From Aureococcus anophagefferens (taxonomy: Eukaryota; Sar; Pelagophyceae; Pelagomonadales; Pelagomonadaceae), in assembly GCF_000186865.1 (NCBI RefSeq), contig NW_008705608.1, positions 6,248-70,247 on the forward strand: a stretch of DNA of 64,000 bases, read 5' to 3'. Numbering within the stretch: the first letter of the stretch is position 1; each line of letters starts with the position of its first letter. This document shows, one piece after another, positions 58,401 through 64,000 of the stretch. The position numbers were made by a program, and so were the translations under genes. Under the pieces are notes generated by a model. That model did not search any database and was not told where the DNA came from. It saw only the letters and a program-made list of their open reading frames with translations.

Positions 58401-59983
58401 CGCCGCGCGCCGCGGAGTCGCGGCGAGCGATGAACGCGCTCGCGGCGCTCGTCGACCGCTGCCCGCGGGCGCTCAGGAAGCTCGCCCGGCCGCCCCACGC
58501 CGCGTTCCTCGCCGTGGTCCTCGCCAAGGCCGACGACGCGGACTGGAACGTGCGGTCCGCCGCGACGCTGGCCTTCGCGTGCGTGTTGCGGCGCTTCCGC
58601 GCCGAGGACCGGGCCTTCGAGGACGGCGCGCCCGCCGGGGGCGTCCTCGAGGCCTTCCCGGGCCTCGACGCGGCGCTCGAGCCGACCTACGGCCCGACGG
58701 GCACGTTCTTCGCGCTGCGGCTCATGGCGCGCGTCGGCTGGGGGCCGGCGAACGCGCCCCTGCTCGCGCGCGACGCGCTCGGCGACGCCGACGCGCACGT
58801 GCGCCCCGCCGCCGCGCTCTGCCTCGCGGCCGTCGCGCCGCGGACGCCGCTCCTCGAGCTGCTCGAGCCCGGGCCCAGTCCGCTCGACCCGAACCGCGCG
58901 CACGGCTGCCTCCTGGCCTGCCGCGCGCTCCTCGAGCGCGGCGGGTCGGGCGACGGCGCGGCGCGCTTCGTGCGGCCCGTGCTCGCGCCGGCGCTCTGGT
59001 GCCCCGCGGTCCACCTCGAGGCGCACGCGCTCCTCGTCGCGCTCGGCGACGGCGACGCGGCCGCGGCCGCGGAGGCGCGCGCCGCCGCGCTCGCGAGGGA
59101 GCGCTTCGCGGAGCGCCGCGTCGACGCGCTCCCGGGCGAGTCGCGCTACGTCGGCGCGCTGCTCGCGGCGCGGACGGCGCGGTCGCTCGCCGCGGGCGAC
59201 GCCGCGGGCGCGCTGGGGCTACTGGGGGCCGTCGACGACGCGCGCGCCGTCGCGGTGCTCGACGCGGCGACGAAGGCGCTCGCCGGCGCCGCTCGCGACG
59301 CGGCCTTCGACGACGACTTCGACGGCGCGGACGCGCGCGCGCCGGCGGCGGCGCGGCTCTTCCGGGACGCGGCCGCGCGGCCCTACGAGGGCGACCTCGC
59401 GGCCTTCGAGGCGGCCGCGGCCGCGGAGCTCGCGGCGCTGCCCGCGGGGGCGTCGCCCGCGCGGCGCGTCGCCGCGCTCCGCTTCGCGCTCGCCGTGGCC
59501 GGCCGCGGCGGCGCCGTCGCCGTCGACCCCGGCCTCGTCGCCAACGCGTGGCCCGACGACTCGGCGGCGGCGGCGATCCAAATCGCCGCGGCGTCGGACG
59601 CCGCGGCGGCGCGCGCCGCGGCCGAGGCCGCGGCCGTCGCCGCCGCGGACCGCCCGGGCCTCCCCCGGCGCGGCGCCGCCCGCGCGCTCGCGCTCCTGGC
59701 GCGCCGCGGGCCCGTCTCCGCGGCGGCGGCGGCGGCGGCGGCGGCGCTCGCGGCGGACGACGACCCGGACGTGCGCCGCGCCGCCGCGCGCGCGTTGGGC
59801 GACCCGGGCCTGTCGCCGGCCGCGGCGCTCGCGCGCTACCGCCGGGCCCACCCCGAACCCCCCGCGGGGGACCGGCGGGCCGCGGCGGCGCTCGCGCGCG
59901 CGGGCGACGACCCGGCGGCGATCCTCGACGAGATGATCGCCCTGGCCCTGGGCGCGCCGCGGGACGACGAGGCCCGCGGGTAA
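55496..59983 (+). CDS. THADA: THADA/Trm732-like tRNA methylation regulator (DUF2428)
   Basis: Partner of the FTSJ1/Trm7 methyltransferase for 2'-O-methylation of tRNA position 32. Three exons (introns 56173-56245 and 57387-57586), 4215 nt, 1404 residues. The protein is an Ala-rich HEAT solenoid. The DUF2428 block is recognisable: LLHTRHSGAIAAAQAAL, RCVLRRSSGLGGVFVALLAA (family RRSAGLP motif, here RRSSGLG), and DWNVRSAATLAFACVLRRF. C-terminal helices end in AILDEMIALALG. The length is within the range of fungal and animal members (1400-1950). The second intron is a family B introner at the centre of the solenoid; the first is an ordinary 73-bp intron. Confidence 0.8.
56173..56245 (+). other. 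73-bp intron
   Basis: Donor CG/GTTGTGCG, acceptor GGCGCCAG; contains CCCTTTTTTCGCG and an in-frame TAG. Joining gives AARLFAAAKAAFE. The flanks GTTGTGCG and GCTCTTCG match at 5 of 8, so an ancient insertion cannot be excluded. Confidence 0.7.
57387..57586 (+). mobile_element. Introner family B (intron, 200 bp)
   Basis: Perfect duplication GCGCTCCT. Ends CAGGGCAGCAAAAGGGTG and CACCCTTTTGCTGCCCAG. GC donor; sense; restores AALALLVGDGFGG. Confidence 0.93.
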
Positions 59984-60032
59984 TTCGCGTCGAGCCGCGG
60001 CCCCCCCGGGCGACGTGCGAGGCGGATCCGCT

Positions 60033-60857
60033 TTAGGAGATATGCTCCTGGGGCATGGGCGGCGCGTGCTCCTGCTCTCGGAGCGCGGCCTCGGCGGCGT
60101 CCATGGGGAGCTCGAGCGCGGGCTGCGGCTCGGCCTCGATGGCGCGGAGCGGCGCCGCGGCGGGCGACCGGACCTCGTAGGGCAGGGACTCCTTCTTGAA
60201 CTCCGTGAGCACGGGGTACATCTTCTCGAAGGCCGTGCGGAGGTGGCCCAGCGACTTGCCGCCGGTCAGCACCATGCGGCCGGAGACGAAGAGCAGCAAT
60301 ACCGTCTTGGGGATGACCAGCCGGTAAATCAAACCGGGGAAGAGCTCGGGCTCGTAGGACGAGAACTTGGCGTGGGCATAAACCAACGCCTCGAGGCGGA
60401 TGGGGAAGCCCGCGTCGCTCGTCGCGACCATGTTCTGCACCTTGAACTCGCCGAACTTGGGCTGGAAGCCGATCTTGCGGATGATGGCCGCGAACTTGCG
60501 CGCGCCGCGGCGGGCGGCGTCCTCGGACTTGGCGCCCGTGATGACCATCTTGCCCGTCGAGAACACCAAGGCCGTGCACCGCGGCTCGCGGACGCGCATG
60601 ATGACGGCCGCGAACTTCTTGGGATTGTATTCCGCGTTCCGCGCGTTGAGGGCCAGCGTGCGCAGGTCGATGGAGATGCGCAGGTTCACCGTGGCGACGA
60701 CGTTCTGCACGTCGATGGTCGCGCCGCTGGGGTGGCTCCAGGGCGCGTCGTCGTCGCCGAAGTCGTTCGCCGCGTTGTACTCCGCCGTCGACGTCGGGGC
60801 CGTCGCGCGGGCGATGAGCTCCGTCTCCTCCGCCGTCTCGAGGTGGGCGTCGGCCAT
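60033..60857 (-). CDS. TBP: TATA-box-binding protein
   Basis: General factor that binds and bends TATA DNA. It has 274 residues in a single exon. Both direct repeats are complete: [20 protein letters not shown] with [20 protein letters not shown], and [20 protein letters not shown] with [13 protein letters not shown]. The four intercalating Phe are present ([32 protein letters not shown]). The N-terminus is a short acidic stretch. A 45-residue C-terminal extension rich in Ala/Glu/Pro ([20 protein letters not shown]) is unlike most TBPs, which end shortly after the second repeat. Its partner TAF11 is at 12 kb. Confidence 0.95.
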   Translation of the reverse strand: MADAHLETAEETELIARATAPTSTAEYNAANDFGDDDAPWSHPSGATIDVQNVVATVNLRISIDLRTLALNARNAEYNPKKFAAVIMRVREPRCTALVFSTGKMVITGAKSEDAARRGARKFAAIIRKIGFQPKFGEFKVQNMVATSDAGFPIRLEALVYAHAKFSSYEPELFPGLIYRLVIPKTVLLLFVSGRMVLTGGKSLGHLRTAFEKMYPVLTEFKKESLPYEVRSPAAAPLRAIEAEPQPALELPMDAAEAALREQEHAPPMPQEHIS

Positions 60858-61203
60858 GGCTCGCGAGGCGGCGCGGGACCGGGGCGGGCGGGCGTCTGCC
60901 CGGGCGCGCAACACGACGCGGCGCGGCTCGACGAGCTGCCTGTTGCGCAGCGTGGTGAGCCGCTTCGCCAATCGGGATGTTGCTCATTCGGCCTTGTCCG
61001 GCGCCGCCGAGCTCGCCACCATCGATGGCGTTGGGCGCGCCCTTGGGTGTCGGAGTGGACCGAGCTCCGGCGGATCGATCGCGCCAAAAGTCCCGACTTT
61101 TGCGTACGGCATCGCGGCGCTAGAGGGGTCGGCGGGCGGCGGCGCAGGCCCAAAAACTGCCTCATCAGCCAAGCGACGGGAGCCACACTTTGTTTGGGCA
61201 GCG
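60858..61203. other. Divergent intergenic region
   Basis: 346 bp between the TBP and COX5B start codons. No repeats or RNA genes seen; a frame at 60980-61200 is a GC shadow. Confidence 0.5.
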
Positions 61204-61790
61204 ATGTTGGTCCGAGCGCTCAAAACAGGGTTGCCGCGCGTCGCCGCCCGCCGGGCGGCGCCCGTCTCGCGCCTCGGCGCCAGGACGTTCGCCGTCGACG
61301 AGAAGATCCCGAAGGACATCGACCAGCAGACGGGCCGCCGCATGGCCGAGATCAAATACGAGCTCGAGACCGGGGTGCGTCCCGCCCCGCCCGGCCGCCG
61401 CGCGCCCGCGGGTCCGCCGCAACGCATGTTCCTTTAGGGCGACCTCTTCAGCCGCGACCCCATCGTGCCGTCGCCGGACCAGGGCACCAAGGAGAACCCG
61501 ATCCTCGCGCGTCCCGGCGCGCGGCCTCGATTTCCGCCGCGCGCTTCCCACGCCGCCGCGCCGCAGGTCCCGTCGGGCGAGGACGAGCGCATCGTCGGCT
61601 ACGAAGACCCCGACGTGCGTGGCGCCTCCCGCCCCGCCCGCCCCGGACGCCCCCGCCGCGCCGCGCTTCCGCCCCTCGTCATTCGCGCGCCCCGCAGGTC
61701 GGGCAGCTCGTCTGGTTCGCGCTCGGCAAGGGCCCGATCCACTACGTGCCCGACATCGACTTATATTTCAAATTGCACCCGGTCGGATGA
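61204..61790 (+). CDS. COX5B: Cytochrome c oxidase subunit 5B lacking its zinc cysteines
   Basis: Four exons (introns 61375-61437, 61507-61566, 61615-61697), 381 nt, 126 residues. A mitochondrial presequence (MLVRALKTGLPRVAARRAAP, basic amphipathic) is followed by the subunit: DLFSRDPIVPSPDQGTKENP, VPSGEDERIVGYEDPD, VGQLVWFALGKGPIHYVPDI, DLYFKLHPVG. This matches COX5B/Cox4 along its length (GTKE-P, KRIVG, VWFWL-KG, YKL). The four Zn-binding Cys of the family (two after RIVG, two before the YKL end) are absent: positions hold Tyr/Asp and Tyr/Asp. All exons join in phase 0 with GTGCGT (two) or GCGCGT donors. No introner here. Confidence 0.85.
61375..61437 (+). other. 63-bp intron
   Basis: Donor GGG/GTGCGT, acceptor CCTTTAG, phase 0; joins ELETG to GDLFSRD. 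Confidence 0.85.
61507..61566 (+). other. 60-bp intron with GC donor
   Basis: Donor CTC/GCGCGTCC, acceptor CGCCGCAG, phase 0; joins ENPIL to VPSGED. Confidence 0.8.
61615..61697 (+). other. 83-bp intron
   Basis: Donor GAC/GTGCGT, acceptor CCCGCAG, phase 0; joins YEDPD to VGQLVWF. Confidence 0.85.
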
Positions 61791-61891
61791 GCGGCGCCGG
61801 AGCTCGCGCCGAAGACGAGCGCGGTCCGGCGGACGGACGCCACTCCACGTAGTTTAGCGTAACGCATGGTATGTCGATACATCACAGTGGC

Positions 61892-63081
61892 TTACAGGGC
61901 GTGGAGCGCGCTGGCCACCTCGCCGACGTCGTCCTCCGCGTCGTCCTCGCGGCAGCGGATCGAGCATCGCCCCACCAAAAAGCTCAGCGTCGCCTTCGAG
62001 ACGGAGAGCGTCGTGGCGAGCACGGCGCCGACGTCGAGCGGCTGCAGGGACGGGGGTGCGCGCCGCCGCATGCCCGCGGTGACCGCCGCGCGCGGGAACG
62101 CGTCGCCGCCGTAGAGCTCCGCGAATCGCCGCAAATCCGCCGCGTCGGGCGCCGCGTCCCACGCGAGGAACCGTCCGAGCGTCGGTCGGTCGCCGCGACG
62201 CCGCGGTCCGGGCGACGCGCCGCACCCGTCGCGACGGCGGGACCGAGCGGCGTCGAACGGTCCAAAAATTAGCCGAATCCGTCGCGATCGGGCCGAGCGG
62301 CCGAGCGCGCCGGTCCCGCGGGTCCGCGAGCACCACGACGCGACGTTCCCGCGCCTCCCGCGCCGAGCCCCTCGCCGCCTCCGATAAAAAGGCCCTCAGC
62401 CACCGTTGTGCCCGGACGCCCTCCGGACGGGCTCCGGGAGCCGTGGCCCCGGCGGGCGCACCTTATAGAAATCACGAACGCCGAGCCCCGGAGGTCCAAC
62501 GTCCAGAAAACCGGCGAAACCGGCGAAATCCCGACGGCCGCGCGCGCGGTCCCGCGAAACCGCGCGCCGCTCGCCGCGATCGCGGCGGATTTCCGCGATT
62601 TTTGGACGGATCGACGGCGCTCGGCGCCGTCGTCGCGGCCGGCGCGGCGCGGCGTCGCGCGGCGCGCGGCGTCGCGGCGATCGCCGCGGACGAGCCGGGC
62701 GTCCGCGTCGGGCGCCGCGTCCCACGCGAGGAACCGTCCCTTGTCGTGGAACTCGGCGATGGACGTCTGGCCCGCGGCGACGAGCTCCGCGACCGCCGAA
62801 GGGCAGCGACTAGGGCAGCGGGCGAGCGCGATGGCGACGTTGCCGCCCGTGGCCTCGACGGCGTCGGCGACGAATTTGTTGTACGAGCCGTTGTCGTCGA
62901 GTAGCAACGTGCGCCCGTCGACGGCGTGCACCAGCACCGCGAAGCTAGCGCCGCGGAGGTCGTCACCGGTGCCGCCGGCGACGATGCACTCGTGGCGGAC
63001 GGTGGTACCGAGGCATGCTGCGAGTTGTTTTGCCAGGTCTGCTGCGACGTCGAGCTCGACGCCGTAGACGCAGACGCTCAT
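61892..63081 (-). pseudogene. Unknown gene interrupted by a 563-bp insertion
   Basis: The 5' part (about 62703-63081) starts at ATG 63081 with MSVCVYGVELDVAADLAKQL and runs through HAVDGRTLLLDDNGSYNKFV to FLAWDAAPDA. The 3' part (61892-62176) repeats FLAWDAAPDA and continues ADLRRFAELYGGDAFPRAAV to the stop at 61892. Between them lies an inverted-repeat insertion with stops. Excising one repeat unit exactly would rejoin the gene, but I find no AG acceptor at the needed place in the downstream copy, so splicing is doubtful and the gene may be broken. A regulated hybrid intron or alternative end at 62269 is also possible. Function unknown. Confidence 0.5.
62140..62739. mobile_element. Inverted-repeat insertion with 37-bp direct repeats
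   Basis: A perfect 37-bp direct repeat (CCGCGTCGGGCGCCGCGTCC onward) is at 62140-62176 and 62703-62739. The 526 bp between begin and end with imperfect inverted repeats of about 120 bp. Shared anchors are CGCCGCGACGCCGCG, GTCCAAAAAT, CGCGATCG and CGAGCGG. The left arm (GTCCAAAAATTAGCCGAATC) clearly resembles the family A core. There is no coding capacity. Confidence 0.65.
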
Positions 63082-63251
63082 TCACGCGGTCCTCTTTTGA
63101 GTAGCGAGGCAAAAGGCCGCGTGGTCATCGTCGGCGTCGGGGCGCCGGCTCGTCGATCTGGGCTGACCATCGTGGCCAGATATCGTGGCCTCCATGATGA
63201 TGAAGCCGATCGTGCTGCGCCCGACGAGCTTCGCAAGATCTGCCGTGGCAA

Positions 63252-63938
63252 ATGGGCCGCAATCTCGTGGCAGCGCTGGCCGCTTTGGCAACCGCGTGGA
63301 GCGCCGCGGCGCTCTCGCCCATCGCCGCGAGCGCGCCGGCAAAGGCCGCGCCGGCGCACGCCGCGCGGCCGCTCACCCGGCAACGCTTCGTCGCCGGCGC
63401 CGCGAGCCTCGCCGCGGCGCTGCCGCTCGCCGCGCGCGCCGACGACGCCAAGACCACGTCCGTGAAGACGAAGTTCGGCACGGCCGTCGACGGCAAGCCG
63501 CTGTCGTCCGCGAAGTTCGACGTGCCCGACAGGTGGGTGCAGCTCAGCGGCGACGTCTCCGGCGGCCGGCAGCTGGTGTTGTACGCGGACCCGGACAACA
63601 GCGACACGAACGCCTTCGTGCTCATCACGCCCGTGCGCGGCGACTACACGAGCCTCGGCAGCTTCGGGTCCATCGAGGTCGTCCAGGCCACGGTCATGCC
63701 CTTTGGCGACGGCATCGAGTACACCGGGGTCACGTCCGAGGCGTCGACGGGCAAGTACACCTACGACTACGAGGTCTCCGTGCCGAGCCAGCCGAAGCGC
63801 CACCTCAAGACCGTCTTCATGGTCGTCTCCGACTGCATCGTCACCTTCAACTTCCAGGCCCTCGCGGCCGACTACACGCCCGACGTCGCCAAGATGGGCG
63901 CGGCCATCGTCAAGTCGTTCGGCGTCGGCAAGGCCTAG
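63252..63938 (+). CDS. PsbP-domain protein, thylakoid lumen
   Basis: A 228-residue single-exon protein with a three-part leader. First comes an ER signal (MGRNLVAALAALATAWSAAA), then a basic transit segment (APAKAAPAHAARPLTRQRF), then a lumenal signal (VAGAASLAAALPLAARADDA) with an ARA/DD cleavage site. The mature part is a PsbP fold: KFDVPDRWVQLSGDVSGGRQ, LVLYADPDNSDTNAFVLITP, YTSLGSFGSIEVVQATVMPF, KYTYDYEVSVP, HLKTVFMVVSDCIVTFNFQA. PsbP and PPD proteins support photosystem assembly or oxygen evolution; which subtype this is cannot be read. The start was chosen at the ATG that opens the signal. Confidence 0.85.
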   Translation: MGRNLVAALAALATAWSAAALSPIAASAPAKAAPAHAARPLTRQRFVAGAASLAAALPLAARADDAKTTSVKTKFGTAVDGKPLSSAKFDVPDRWVQLSGDVSGGRQLVLYADPDNSDTNAFVLITPVRGDYTSLGSFGSIEVVQATVMPFGDGIEYTGVTSEASTGKYTYDYEVSVPSQPKRHLKTVFMVVSDCIVTFNFQALAADYTPDVAKMGAAIVKSFGVGKA

Positions 63939-63958
63939 GGTAAGTTTCCGGCGCGTGT

Positions 63959-64000
63959 TTACGCCCGCCGCGCCTCGCGGTGCTCGAGGACGTCGCCGAT
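63959..64000 (-). CDS. Possible 3' end of a gene entering from the right
   Basis: On the minus strand the edge reads IGDVLEHREARRA followed by TAA (63959-63961), 20 bp past the PsbP-domain stop. Tight convergent spacing is normal in this window, so a real gene end is plausible, but only 13 codons are visible. Confidence 0.3.
   Translation of the reverse strand: MGDVLEHREARRA

Noticed and set aside
1..64000. CRISPR arrays, rRNA, bacterial operons or Shine-Dalgarno sites
   Set aside because: Gene structure, spliceosomal introns, TBP and TAF11, and organelle presequences show nuclear eukaryotic DNA. The only regular repeats are coding or promoter tandems.

Overview
The window is nuclear DNA from a compact, very GC-rich eukaryotic alga. 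Several predicted proteins start with an ER-type signal peptide followed by an Ala/Arg-rich leader with a SAF/SGF-like cleavage context, as in secondary plastids of stramenopiles (FKBP at 9.8 kb, Ala/Lys-rich protein at 15.3 kb, 3-dehydroquinate synthase at 24.3 kb, peptide deformylase at 27.0 kb, PsbP-domain protein at 63.3 kb). This and the introner introns fit a pelagophyte such as Aureococcus anophagefferens. The species is my inference; the sequence alone does not prove it.

The outstanding feature is intron-generating transposons (introners). Twenty introns, in ten genes, belong to two families. Family A introns are typically 211 bp with ends CTGTGTGGAAATCAA / TTGATTTCCACACAG. Family B introns are typically 200 bp with ends like GGGCAGCAAAAGGGTG / CACCCTTTTGCTGCCC. 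Most are flanked by an 8-bp target duplication that begins with GT or GC. The upstream copy supplies the 5' splice site and the element's terminal AG supplies the 3' splice site, so removal restores the target exactly. I checked reading frames: after removing the introns, every gene with an identified stop codon and start (or, for the first gene, its in-frame 3' part) has a spliced length divisible by three. Eleven of the 20 donors are GC. Further inserts (2048-2148, 2642-2724, a short type shared by 2.8 and 7.8 kb, and a 563-bp inverted-repeat insertion at 62.2 kb) suggest additional families.

Layout. 0-3 kb: a partial mosaic surface protein (Cys-rich, coiled coil, Pro/Thr-rich, BspA-like repeats). 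3.3-7.9 kb: a PH-C2-INPP4 phosphoinositide phosphatase on the minus strand. 8.4-10.4 kb: a band-7/SPFH protein and a plastid FKBP. 10.4-12 kb: the only long gene-poor stretch. 12-24 kb: TAF11, a small Cys-rich ORF placed 3 nt before a PH-like gene, a helical-repeat protein, the Ala/Lys-rich plastid protein, an Omp85-like protein, a cyclic-nucleotide-channel-like protein and an unknown membrane-anchored protein. 24-45.6 kb: 3-dehydroquinate synthase, LDAH-type hydrolase, peptide deformylase, aldo/keto reductase, unknown proteins, a PIH1/CS-like protein, a lumenal JmjC protein, a PH protein, a second channel with a Tudor-like tail and a violaxanthin-de-epoxidase-like lipocalin. 45.6-64 kb: a TMEM184/OST-alpha protein, a 2034-residue LRR/EF-hand protein, THADA, TBP, COX5B, an interrupted unknown gene and a PsbP-domain protein.

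From 24.3 kb to the right edge 22 genes alternate strand almost perfectly. Convergent neighbours lie close together, and in two pairs the stop codons overlap on a shared TTAA. The genes are mostly unrelated housekeeping functions; there is no operon-like cluster. Functions are from motif recognition by eye, and exon borders are from splice signals, target duplications and frame arithmetic, without transcript data.
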